Notes under the pieces: model-generated | Databases searched by the model: none | Seen by the model: the letters and a program-made list of their open reading frames with translations, nothing else | Told to the model about the DNA's origin: nothing | Assembly: GCF_000686845.1 (NCBI RefSeq) | Contig: NZ_JMLS01000036.1 | Span: 1-42,741 of the forward strand | From: Paenibacillus sp. UNC451MF | Lineage (GTDB): Bacteria > Bacillota > Bacilli > Paenibacillales > NBRC-103111 | Direction: 5' to 3' | Length of the DNA stretch: 42,741 bases | In this document: positions 16,551 through 23,933 of the stretch, in pieces | Layout: each line of letters starts with the position of its first letter | Numbering within the stretch: position 1 is the first letter of the stretch | Made by a program: the position numbers and the translations under genes

Positions 16551-17609
16551 ATGCCATTCATAAACACAGGACCTTTACCACCCGATCGGGCGCACCTCGT
16601 AGAGAAGTTGCTTCAAGATATGATTTCACTCCATCCGGATGTCGATGGCTTTATTCTGACTGGCTCCATCTGGAATCCGGAAACTCAATTACCCTATTCA
16701 GACATCGATATTAATTGGCATGGTTCCAAAAATGATCGTATCAAAGACCTGCGCTTGAATAACCATAGTATTTTTCAGGAGTCGGGAGTTACGATAGAGA
16801 TGGCCAATTATTTCTGGGGCAACTTGTCGCAGCCCGAGACAATGCGTCTTTCCGTCATAGTCTCTTTGAATCGAGCCCACATTTTATGGGAGAAAGAAGG
16901 CAGATTCTCCGTTCCTCAACAACAAACGTACAGACTGTTGAGTAATGCTGTCTGGGTTAAAGAAGCGATTAAGCGATCCATATCGGATCTTAGGACGAGG
17001 GCGAATCAATGGTTAGACCCTGTGTATTGTAAGGAAAACAAAGATAATCATCATGCATTCGATTTTGTAAGAACAGTTGTTGGTCCTACAGCTGGATTGT
17101 TGGATCCTATCGACTTGCGGCCGCCAAGCGCTGCTCGCAAAGCCTTGATGGATATTGCGCAAACCAGCGCATTATGCGGCTTACCAGATATTAGTGAGTC
17201 CATATTGCGTTGTTTAGGGGCGGACAAGATTTCGGTGACAGAGGTGGAGGAATGGAACAGGCTGTTGAACGATTTATATGCCCATATCGCAAATCTTCGT
17301 CCTGAGGTTCAATTGGTTAAGCGGGAGTACCATGTCCTCGGCATTCAAGCTATGATAGCTAAGGGTTATCCACGAGAATGCGTCTGGCCGCTATGGCGAG
17401 GCTTTGTCGACTGTATGGAGTTTTTGAAAGATATTTCTCCTAGAGGGGAAGAAGCATTCATCCGATTTGCAAAAAGATTACAACTGTACACGGTTGAGGA
17501 TATAAGCGAGAAAGCGGTTCAATACGCAGCCATCGTAGAAAGGCTTCATAGTCAACAAAAGCAATTATCGGATCATCTTTTAACTGTCATTGCATCCCAA
17601 AGAAATTAA
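16551..17609 (+). CDS. MNT-type nucleotidyltransferase domain protein
   Basis: The N-terminal 110 residues carry a polymerase-beta-like nucleotidyltransferase motif: FILTGSIWNPETQLPYSDID gives the GS...DxD signature near residues 35-57. The rest (about 240 residues) is helical, with no motif I can name, resembling the substrate-binding part of aminoglycoside nucleotidyltransferase-like proteins. ATG 16551 follows AAGGAG at a rather long spacing of about 12 bases. It is monocistronic between two spore-region genes. Its substrate is unknown; transfer of AMP or a nucleotide to a small molecule or protein is the family activity. Confidence 0.75.
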   Translation: MPFINTGPLPPDRAHLVEKLLQDMISLHPDVDGFILTGSIWNPETQLPYSDIDINWHGSKNDRIKDLRLNNHSIFQESGVTIEMANYFWGNLSQPETMRLSVIVSLNRAHILWEKEGRFSVPQQQTYRLLSNAVWVKEAIKRSISDLRTRANQWLDPVYCKENKDNHHAFDFVRTVVGPTAGLLDPIDLRPPSAARKALMDIAQTSALCGLPDISESILRCLGADKISVTEVEEWNRLLNDLYAHIANLRPEVQLVKREYHVLGIQAMIAKGYPRECVWPLWRGFVDCMEFLKDISPRGEEAFIRFAKRLQLYTVEDISEKAVQYAAIVERLHSQQKQLSDHLLTVIASQRN

Positions 17610-17648
17610 ATAGATGACTTTTGCTGGTTCACCGTGCTTGAAGGGGGA

Positions 17649-17678
17649 GAGCAAGCTGCTTCATGTTGCAGCTTGCTC
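17649..17678. terminator. Hairpin between convergent genes
   Basis: A perfect 11-bp stem (17649-17659 with 17668-17678) with an 8-base loop lies between two gene ends. No T run follows on either strand, so termination may be inefficient. Confidence 0.55.
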
Positions 17679-17686
17679 AGCCTATA

Positions 17687-18910
17687 CTAGAGTTTCCACT
17701 TACGCATAAGGGGAACGCCGATCCGATTGAGCAGTCGATCCAACACGGTCCAGCCTGCTCTACGTATCCAAGGTAAGTCAGCATCGAATACCGCGCTGTA
17801 TTCAATATGCGGTATTGCTCCGCGGTTGCGCTTAAATTCTGCGGCACCGGAACTCTCGTGCAACTGCCAACCGAACTGCTCGGATATATCAATAAGTACG
17901 GCTGACAGCATTCGATACAGTCCTACCTCCCGCGGTAGAGAGGTGTCATAGCCAAAGACGGGCGTAGTCATAACTCCGTCCTTCACATAAAATCCAAGTA
18001 CGGCATCTAATGTGCCGGTTAACTCATTACGTAGGGCATAAATCTGTAATGTTCCTGATAGAAGTGCCTGATCAAAGAAGGCTTCAGTAAACCATGGGTT
18101 ACACCGTGAGTGCTTTTCCAGGTACACCATATTATATAGTAATCTTAACCGAGGAACGTCGGTTAATGTCAGTCGTTCTGGCGGAACAACCTCATATTTG
18201 TTCTTAATCAGCAGTCGACGGTCGCGTTTGATTAGCCACCTTGCTTTACCGCTAGGTGGGGCAAATAAATACACTTGTCTACTCGGAATGAAGCGGAACT
18301 GTTCCTGCCGAAGTACATGAATCCAAGCTCCATTCAAGATTGGTGTAAGTGATCGAAAGATAATGGTATGTTCAGGGAATTTGGTTCTTAATAGACGAAG
18401 CCCTTCGATTAAATTGCGGGGAACACGAGTCGGGTACAAGTTGGTTGAAAAAAGCCCATTGTTAATATGTACCGTTTGATTCATATGTCCAGCTTTTAAA
18501 AGTAGTCCCATTCCATCTAGCATCCAGCCTAATATAGACTCTAGAAAGGAGCTCTTTAGTTTATATAGTTCTTCCCTGGCATAAGTAACATAATGAGTAA
18601 AAGGTGAGCATACATAGCTATTCTCATATTCTTTGTTATTTACCGTCACGGGTACAAGCATGTCATCGATGCGGAGCACATACAGGCTAGTTGTCACATT
18701 GGCGACGTAATGCGTGACCGAGTTCTCAAGCCACGGAAGCAGCAGTTTAGCTACCTGATGGCCCTCTGGAGTATCAGGAAATGGGATACGATGTGCTGAT
18801 GCTCTATCGTACAGTTCCACTGATGGTGTTTGCAGTGAATCTAGACCCAAGGGAACGGCTCCTTTCAATATTTTGAGCTTTATATCTGTCAGGTTATCGA
18901 ATTTCTGCAT
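17687..18910 (-). CDS. GNAT-fold/FemAB-like acyltransferase candidate
   Basis: A 407-residue protein. The C-terminal 170 residues (RLRLLYNMVYLEKHSRCNPWFTEAFFDQA, then GTLDAVLGFYVKDGVMTTPVFGYD) look like a GNAT-fold acyltransferase core. The N-terminal half (TSLYVLRIDDMLVPVTV, YVCSPFTHYVTYAREEL) has no family I recognise. ATG 18910 lies inside the end of a small upstream frame (17-base overlap), suggesting coupling; the ribosome binding site is weak. Its place beside coat and glycan genes would suit acylation of a surface polymer, but this is only inferred. Confidence 0.7.
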   Translation of the reverse strand: MQKFDNLTDIKLKILKGAVPLGLDSLQTPSVELYDRASAHRIPFPDTPEGHQVAKLLLPWLENSVTHYVANVTTSLYVLRIDDMLVPVTVNNKEYENSYVCSPFTHYVTYAREELYKLKSSFLESILGWMLDGMGLLLKAGHMNQTVHINNGLFSTNLYPTRVPRNLIEGLRLLRTKFPEHTIIFRSLTPILNGAWIHVLRQEQFRFIPSRQVYLFAPPSGKARWLIKRDRRLLIKNKYEVVPPERLTLTDVPRLRLLYNMVYLEKHSRCNPWFTEAFFDQALLSGTLQIYALRNELTGTLDAVLGFYVKDGVMTTPVFGYDTSLPREVGLYRMLSAVLIDISEQFGWQLHESSGAAEFKRNRGAIPHIEYSAVFDADLPWIRRAGWTVLDRLLNRIGVPLMRKWKL

Positions 18911-19103
18911 TTGACTCTGTTTGTAATTGAGTTTCTAGGAATGGCAGTATCGGTTCTCCAAGCTCTAAGAGTAACTCATAGATAGCATAATCGGTTTTCC
19001 AAAACGCCCTTACACTATTTGGACCCAACACACCGTCTTGAAGAGAGGTGAGCCAATAATTAAACTGCTCTTCAGTGTTTTTTTGTTTAACGGAGTGGAC
19101 CAC
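18894..19103 (-). CDS. Small hypothetical protein upstream of the GNAT-like gene
   Basis: About 69 residues, starting at GTG 19103. The middle (AFWKTDYAIYELLLELGEPILPFLETQL) looks like one or two amphipathic helices, as in HEAT-type repeats. It overlaps the GNAT-like gene by 17 bases in the usual manner of coupled genes. The ribosome binding site is poor and an in-frame stop occurs just upstream, so it might be the last piece of a longer lost protein. Confidence 0.45.
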   Translation of the reverse strand: MVHSVKQKNTEEQFNYWLTSLQDGVLGPNSVRAFWKTDYAIYELLLELGEPILPFLETQLQTESNAEIR

Positions 19104-19203
19104 CTGATTGGGGATTGAATCATTTTAGCTCATAGAGGAGGTCTCTAGTGTTACCTATCCAAAAAGGCGTACTGTTTTTTTGTATGCTTACATTTTATAC
19201 TAA

Positions 19204-19220
19204 CTTTACTTTAAGTAAAG
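19204..19220. promoter_or_regulatory. CTTTACTT/AAGTAAAG palindrome, HxlR-type operator candidate
   Basis: Eight-base perfect arms around one central base lie just after a -10-like TATACT (19196-19201) and just before a good ribosome binding site (AAAGGAG). Closely similar palindromes precede the HxlR-type gene (39364) and its neighbouring oxidoreductase gene (39876). Confidence 0.55.
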
Positions 19221-19231
19221 GAGAGAAAATT

Positions 19232-19300
19232 ATGACTGAACAAACTATTCGCTTGCTGATGCCGTAATGGCAAGGAGAAAACAATCCCAACTTATACAAT
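19232..19300 (+). pseudogene. Remnant of an arginase-family gene start
   Basis: ATG 19232, with AAAGGAGAG upstream, encodes MTEQTIRLLMP and then a TAA stop. Reading on in the same frame gives WQGENNPNLYN before another stop. Together this recalls the start of arginase-family proteins of Bacillales (LLMPQWQGGNNP), with the Gln codon CAA changed to TAA. The rest of the gene is gone, but a terminator remains at 19355. The family match is from memory and covers only about 22 residues. Confidence 0.5.
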
Positions 19301-19302
19301 TA

Positions 19303-19325
19303 ATATGAATATACAATATGTTTAT
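19303..19325 (+). promoter_or_regulatory. Partial copy of the island promoter/operator motif
   Basis: ATGAATATACAATATGTTTA closely matches the operator and -35 part of the promoters at 19512, 21203 and 28641. The -35 reads TTTATG and no TATAAT follows at 17 bases, so it is probably not an active promoter. Confidence 0.4.
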
Positions 19326-19354
19326 GGAATTGGAAATAAACATTTACTAACATT

Positions 19355-19389
19355 AAAACAGTCTATCTCACTGAGATCAGGCTGTTTTT
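19355..19389 (+). terminator. Terminator left behind the arginase-like remnant
   Basis: AAAACAG (19355-19361) pairs with CTGTTTT (19382-19388), with an inner ATCTC/GAGAT stem, ending in T5. No intact gene lies immediately upstream. Confidence 0.7.
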
Positions 19390-19511
19390 AATTATGTTAT
19401 GCCCAACATTATTTTACGATTCGAGGGGCGGAATGACAGTAAATAAAGGATGAAACTATTAGGCAGAAGATGAAGTTTATACAGTGTGAAAAAACAGGTT
19501 AAATAATTATT

Positions 19512-19560
19512 TATAATGTATATACATTATATTTACAAGTGAATACATGGATGTTATAAT
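19512..19560 (+). promoter_or_regulatory. Promoter and operator of the first sugar-binding protein gene
   Basis: TTTACA (19532-19537) and TATAAT (19555-19560) are 17 bases apart, a strong vegetative promoter. A perfect 20-bp palindrome (19512-19531, centre GTATATAC) abuts the -35. Its core matches the known GntR-family operator consensus GTMTAKAC. The nearby GntR/LacI-type gene at 27000-28136 is the likely regulator. Confidence 0.75.
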
Positions 19561-19650
19561 CCGATCAATCACTGAAATCTGCATGAGTTGAAAAAAGTGA
19601 TTGAACTAATAAATATAGTTAAATACGGGGTGATTACTATGAGGGCTTAC

Positions 19651-19712
19651 TCCAATGTCTAATGGTTGCCAATTTTAAGAAAGCGTCTTCATTACCTTGC
19701 CGGAATTCATAT
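19651..19712 (+). pseudogene. Fragment of a third sugar-binding protein gene start
   Basis: CCAATGTC followed by TTTTAAGAAAGCGTCTTCATT is nearly identical to the start of the second binding-protein gene at 21437-21485 (TTTAAGAAAGCGTATTCATT). The frame here is broken by an early stop. A tiny frame MRAYSNV (19639-19662) with a GGGGTGA site overlaps it. It looks like a leftover of tandem duplication or deletion. Confidence 0.5.
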
Positions 19713-19787
19713 TAATGAAACAATACATAATGATGCCGAACAGGTACGTTGGAAACTTCTAACACTATTTGATTGGAGGATACCGTG

Positions 19788-21092
19788 ATGAAAAAAATAA
19801 TGTTTATAACGTCCATAGCCATGAGCGCGCTTTTCTTTTCAGGATGTTCAACCGTCAATAAGGATGGAAAGAATGATTCAATGGATAAACCCGCCGTCGA
19901 TAATGCCCCGGTTACTTTAACAATCGGCATGCCTAACGGGTGGATGACCGACGAAGAAATCAAGCGATACATCGTAGATCCTGTAAGTAAGAAATACCCA
20001 TGGATTACTGTGCAAATGATACCGTTAGTTCAGGGGAAGATGTTGCCTGAGCTCGTAGCTGCCGGTCAAACACCCGATATTGTCATCGATAGCAACGTTG
20101 GTGGCTTTTCCACCTGGAAGGACTTGGATTTAGTCATATCGCTATCTGACCTGATCAAAAAATATAATTTGGATCTGGGGCGGTTTGAACCAGAGGCTCT
20201 TGATGCGATTAAAGCGGGAACACAACGGGATGACCTTATCGCAATCCCCTACTGGAGACATTTTTCCGCTCTCTATTACAACAAAGAAATATTCGATAAA
20301 TTCGGCTTGCCGTATCCGAAAGACGGCATGACTTGGGATGACGTGTATGAGCTAGCCAAAAAATTGACAAGAACTGAAAGCGGAATTCAATATCGCGGAT
20401 TGGAACCGAATGTAACGGAGCGAATGGCATCCCAGTTAAGCCTCCCCTTTGTTGACCCCAAGACGTACAAATCCCTCCTTGATTCCGATCAATGGCAGAA
20501 GGTATTAAGCAATGCAGCAAGGATTCGACAGATCCCAGGCAACGAGCAGATTACCTATAACTCGGCCGCTAACGAACTCTTGTTAAAAGGAACCCTGGCC
20601 ATGATCGCTTCGGTCAACATTATTTACGAGGGGAAACTATATACGAATCCTGATATATGGGATATCGTTAGTTATCCAATTTGGCCGGAGGCACCAGGTA
20701 CTGGAATGAGGGTAGACGAACACGCAATGGGAATCACAACAACTAGCAAGAATAAGGAAACTGCTTTTCAAGTGATTTCGACCATCACATCCGATGAAGT
20801 TCAGATGGATATGTCGAAGCAAGCTCGGGTCAGCATCCTTAAAGATGCAAAGATAAGAGACGCTTTCGGTTCCAATATTGAATTTCTCAAGAACAAAAAC
20901 GTTCAAGCCATCTACAAAACAAAACCGGCGAAATCGTTTACTCCAACAAAATACGATTCAATAGCAAGTGCTGCTATTAACGAAGCGTTGAAAGATATCG
21001 TCGAGAAAGGTAAGGACGTTAATACAGCATTAAGAGAAGCGGATGAGAAAGCGAATCAGCGAATACGCGAGAAAGAAGCCGGCGCCAAATAA
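19788..21092 (+). CDS. Sugar-binding lipoprotein of an ABC transporter (family 1 solute-binding type)
   Basis: A 434-residue extracellular solute-binding protein. The signal peptide MKKIMFITSIAMSALFFSGC ends in a lipobox with Cys at residue 20, so it is a lipoprotein on the outer face of the membrane. The body has features of carbohydrate-binding SBP_bac_1 proteins: LVAAGQTPDIVID near residue 90, YNKEIFDKFGLPYPKDGMTW, and a C-terminal ALKDIVEKGKDVNTALREAD helix. GGAGG lies 8 bases before ATG 19788; the frame opens earlier at TTG 19773. It has its own regulated promoter. No permease genes occur in the window, so it must share permeases encoded elsewhere or act as a receptor. The ligand is unknown; mannose-containing glycans are likely from context. 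Confidence 0.88.
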   Translation: MKKIMFITSIAMSALFFSGCSTVNKDGKNDSMDKPAVDNAPVTLTIGMPNGWMTDEEIKRYIVDPVSKKYPWITVQMIPLVQGKMLPELVAAGQTPDIVIDSNVGGFSTWKDLDLVISLSDLIKKYNLDLGRFEPEALDAIKAGTQRDDLIAIPYWRHFSALYYNKEIFDKFGLPYPKDGMTWDDVYELAKKLTRTESGIQYRGLEPNVTERMASQLSLPFVDPKTYKSLLDSDQWQKVLSNAARIRQIPGNEQITYNSAANELLLKGTLAMIASVNIIYEGKLYTNPDIWDIVSYPIWPEAPGTGMRVDEHAMGITTTSKNKETAFQVISTITSDEVQMDMSKQARVSILKDAKIRDAFGSNIEFLKNKNVQAIYKTKPAKSFTPTKYDSIASAAINEALKDIVEKGKDVNTALREADEKANQRIREKEAGAK

Positions 21093-21202
21093 ACGGGTCA
21101 GAAACCATGCTTGTTGAAAAAGAAGAAGGGGACGAAATGAAGCAGGCAGATACATCGATTTAATTAGTTTTACAAAATTTATCAATATAACATAAATGAT
21201 AT

Positions 21203-21249
21203 ATACGAATATACAATATATTTACAAGGGTATTTTTGGATGTTATAAT
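21203..21249 (+). promoter_or_regulatory. Promoter and operator of the second sugar-binding protein gene
   Basis: TTTACA (21221-21226) and TATAAT (21244-21249) are 17 bases apart. The preceding GAATATACAATATA and the spacer end TTGGATGT match the other two island promoters closely. Confidence 0.72.
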
Positions 21250-21290
21250 TTGATCAATCATAGATACTCTTATTGATAATGGGGGGAAGA

Positions 21291-21317
21291 ATGAATCAAC
21301 GTTTAAGACCCAGTTAG
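21291..21317 (+). other. Possible short leader reading frame
   Basis: ATG 21291, preceded by GGGGGGAAG, encodes MNQRLRPS and a stop within the 5' leader of the second binding-protein gene. The leader is about 180 bases long. There is no amino-acid run that would suggest classical attenuation. It could equally be a chance frame. Confidence 0.25.
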
Positions 21318-21438
21318 AATAGGGCAACTAATGACATAGATAGAGGGTCTTGGTCGTCACATTGAACTTCAACATCCGCATTAACGGATAAGGTTTCAAT
21401 GAAAAGTTTAGATTCGTACTAGGGAGGGGCAAAATCCA

Positions 21439-22764
21439 ATGTCCAAATTTCACAAACGTTCGTTTAAGAAAGCGTATTCATTGCTAATGATTGGTTCTAT
21501 CTTTTCCGGTTTGCTGGCAGGCTGCAGCGGTCAAAAATTGTTGGAATCAGAGGCGTCCGACCCCAAACTAAAGGAACCTGTTCCAGTTGAGCTTACATTG
21601 GCACCTTATTTTTTAAACATGACCGATGAAGAATTCGATCAGGTGCTCATCAAGCCATTGAAGGCGAAATATCCTCACATTACTTTGAAGATTGTACGGG
21701 ATGATATTACCAAACTGGTTACCGCAGGTCAGACTCCCGACATTATTTATTCGGCCAATTCAAGATTTTCAGTCCTTAAGGAATTGGATATTCCGTATGA
21801 TGTAAGTGAATTCGTAAAGAAATACAATATGGATTTAAGTAAATTCTCAAGTCCAAATATCGATTGGATAAAGGATTTAGGTCCTAAAGGGGAGATTTAC
21901 GGGATTCCTTTTGCTCTAAATCAAATGGCGCTATTTTATAACAAGGATCTTTTTGATAAGCGGGGTGTTCCCTACCCTAAGGAAGGCCTAACGTTCGATG
22001 AGTATTTGGAGCTTGCCAAGAAAATGACCTATTTTGAGGATGGGGTCCAATATCGCGGAAGTCTTCCCACCAATCCTGAGTTTTATGCCAGAGTGAGATC
22101 TTTGTCTTTTGTCGATCCGAAGACCAATAAGGCGGCCCTTAACAATGATCAGATTAAATCGATTATGGAGCAGGTCCAAGCTTTTTATCAAATTCCCGGA
22201 ATGGTCCAAAATGGACAAAAGCCGCCTGGTTGGGACAGCTTCACTAAAACGCAGCAAACCGCCATGTATCTGAACTGGATTCCTGATACGGTAGGCTTCA
22301 TTCAACAGGCCGGAGGGCAGCTCAATTTCGACCTTGTTGGAGCCCCTTCCTATAAGGATAACCCTGGAGTCACCATTGACCACGGCGCACAAATGATGGT
22401 CGTTTCCAAATCATCCAAGATTAAAGAAGAAGCCTTTCAGGCGGTTCAGCTCTTTGCTTCTCCGGAAGTTCAAACCATTTTGAATAAGAAAAGCCGTTTG
22501 ACCGTTTTGAATGACGAGTCGATCAAAAAAGATTTTCTTGCCGATGTAGAAGTGGCGAAAGGCAAGAACATTCAAGGAGCGTTGAAAGTCAAATCGGCGA
22601 AAATGGCCCCTCCCAACCCGTATCACGTTATCGTTGCTGGTAAAATCAACGCAGCGGCTGAGACGTTCGTAAACGGAACTAAGGATGTAAATACCCTGCT
22701 CAGGGAAACGCAAGAAGAAGCGGATAAGGCGATTGAGCAAGAGTTAGCCAATAAAAAGAAGTAA
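21439..22764 (+). CDS. Second sugar-binding lipoprotein of an ABC transporter
   Basis: A 441-residue solute-binding protein related to the first (for example YNKDLFDKRGVPYPKEGLTF against YNKEIFDKFGLPYPKDGMTW, and GVQYRG against GIQYRG). The signal peptide ends in the lipobox LLAGC, with Cys near residue 29. GGGAGGGG precedes ATG 21439. It has its own copy of the island promoter, so the pair probably arose by duplication of promoter and gene and now may bind different sugars or different oligomers. A lactonase gene follows after 45 bases and is likely cotranscribed. No permease is encoded nearby. Confidence 0.88.
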   Translation: MSKFHKRSFKKAYSLLMIGSIFSGLLAGCSGQKLLESEASDPKLKEPVPVELTLAPYFLNMTDEEFDQVLIKPLKAKYPHITLKIVRDDITKLVTAGQTPDIIYSANSRFSVLKELDIPYDVSEFVKKYNMDLSKFSSPNIDWIKDLGPKGEIYGIPFALNQMALFYNKDLFDKRGVPYPKEGLTFDEYLELAKKMTYFEDGVQYRGSLPTNPEFYARVRSLSFVDPKTNKAALNNDQIKSIMEQVQAFYQIPGMVQNGQKPPGWDSFTKTQQTAMYLNWIPDTVGFIQQAGGQLNFDLVGAPSYKDNPGVTIDHGAQMMVVSKSSKIKEEAFQAVQLFASPEVQTILNKKSRLTVLNDESIKKDFLADVEVAKGKNIQGALKVKSAKMAPPNPYHVIVAGKINAAAETFVNGTKDVNTLLRETQEEADKAIEQELANKKK

Positions 22765-22809
22765 TTCAAGAGATTCGTTGACGTAACGAATCGGTTGGGG
22801 GCGAAGGAT

Positions 22810-23868
22810 ATGTCAGAACATAGGAACATCTTGTTTGTTGGGACTTATTCTCCGGCTGATCAAGACGGTATTCATGTCTTATCTTGCGATCCGGAAACCG
22901 GAAGAGTACAACGCCTCAGCAGTATTGGCGGCATAGAGAATCCTTCGTATTTGGCAGTGCATCCTGACACCAACAGGCTGTATGCAGTTAGCGAAACGGC
23001 AGATAACGGCTTTGTGGTCGCATACCAATTTGATCCGGTTAGAAATGTACTCGTTGAATTGAACCGTCAGCCAACGGGAGGCGGTTATCCATGTCATCTC
23101 AGTTTGGATATAGAAGGAGCTTGGCTGTTTAGTGTCAACTACATGAGCGGTAGTGTGTGTTTATTCCCCATCCGTGAGGATGGAGCAATACTTCCGCTCT
23201 CGGATCAGATTCAGCATGCAGGGGGCAGCATTCATCCCGACAGACAGGAGGGACCCCATCCCCATTCCATTGTGAATATCCCGAATACGGACTTTTGGCT
23301 AGTGCCGGACTTAGGAACTGACCAGCTATACGTATACCATCACGATAAATTCCGTGGGAAACTGAAGCTTCAGGCGGGAGCCGTTGCTGAACCGGGCGCG
23401 GGTCCTAGGCATGTGGCATTCCATCCAAGTATGCCGATGGCTTATATCATCAATGAATTGAACTCCACGATAACGGCTTACCGTTATGAGCGCCATACAG
23501 GTTCGTTAACGCTTTTACAAACGGTAAGCACGTTCCCAGTCCAATACATGGGAGAGAACGCTTGTGCGGATATCCATATCAGCCTGAATGGAGAGTATCT
23601 ATACGGATCCAACCGAGGGCATGACAGCATCACCGTGTTTAAAGTTTTACAAGACGGATGTCTAGAGCAATCTGTTGTAGCTGCATCGGGAGGAAAAACA
23701 CCGAGAAATTTCGCGCTAGATCCCAGCAATTCATTTTTACTAGCGGCAAATCAAGACTCGGACTCTATTGTCACTATGAAATTGAATGATAGAGGAATTC
23801 CGGAATCTACCGGTTATGCAATCGAACTATTCAAACCGGTTTGCTTGAAATTTTATCAGAACTACTAA
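22810..23868 (+). CDS. Beta-propeller lactonase (YbhE/6-phosphogluconolactonase-like family)
   Basis: The protein has repeated blade motifs of the seven-bladed lactonase family: LFVGTYSPADQDGIHV at the start, HPDTNRLYAVSE, GGYPCHLSLD, PHPHSIVNIP, GAGPRHVAFHPSMPMAYIINELNSTI and GKTPRNFALDPSNSFLLAANQDSDSI. Length (352 residues) is normal. The frame opens at TTG 22795, but ATG 22810 (MSEHRN) gives the family-type start. Members hydrolyse 6-phosphogluconolactone or other sugar lactones. In this island with a dehydratase and dehydrogenases it could open an aldonolactone such as mannonolactone; that is inferred. It lies between the second binding protein and the first mannosidase. Confidence 0.87.
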   Translation: MSEHRNILFVGTYSPADQDGIHVLSCDPETGRVQRLSSIGGIENPSYLAVHPDTNRLYAVSETADNGFVVAYQFDPVRNVLVELNRQPTGGGYPCHLSLDIEGAWLFSVNYMSGSVCLFPIREDGAILPLSDQIQHAGGSIHPDRQEGPHPHSIVNIPNTDFWLVPDLGTDQLYVYHHDKFRGKLKLQAGAVAEPGAGPRHVAFHPSMPMAYIINELNSTITAYRYERHTGSLTLLQTVSTFPVQYMGENACADIHISLNGEYLYGSNRGHDSITVFKVLQDGCLEQSVVAASGGKTPRNFALDPSNSFLLAANQDSDSIVTMKLNDRGIPESTGYAIELFKPVCLKFYQNY

Positions 23869-23933
23869 AGGAAATGTTCGTTTCCGACATGAAATGTATG
23901 CAGAATCTTATATAGATAAAAGGAGTGGAGCAA

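Noticed and set aside
21988-22829. Three leftward frames opposite the second binding-protein gene
   Set aside because: The plus-strand gene is full length with clear family motifs; the opposite frames have no start signals.
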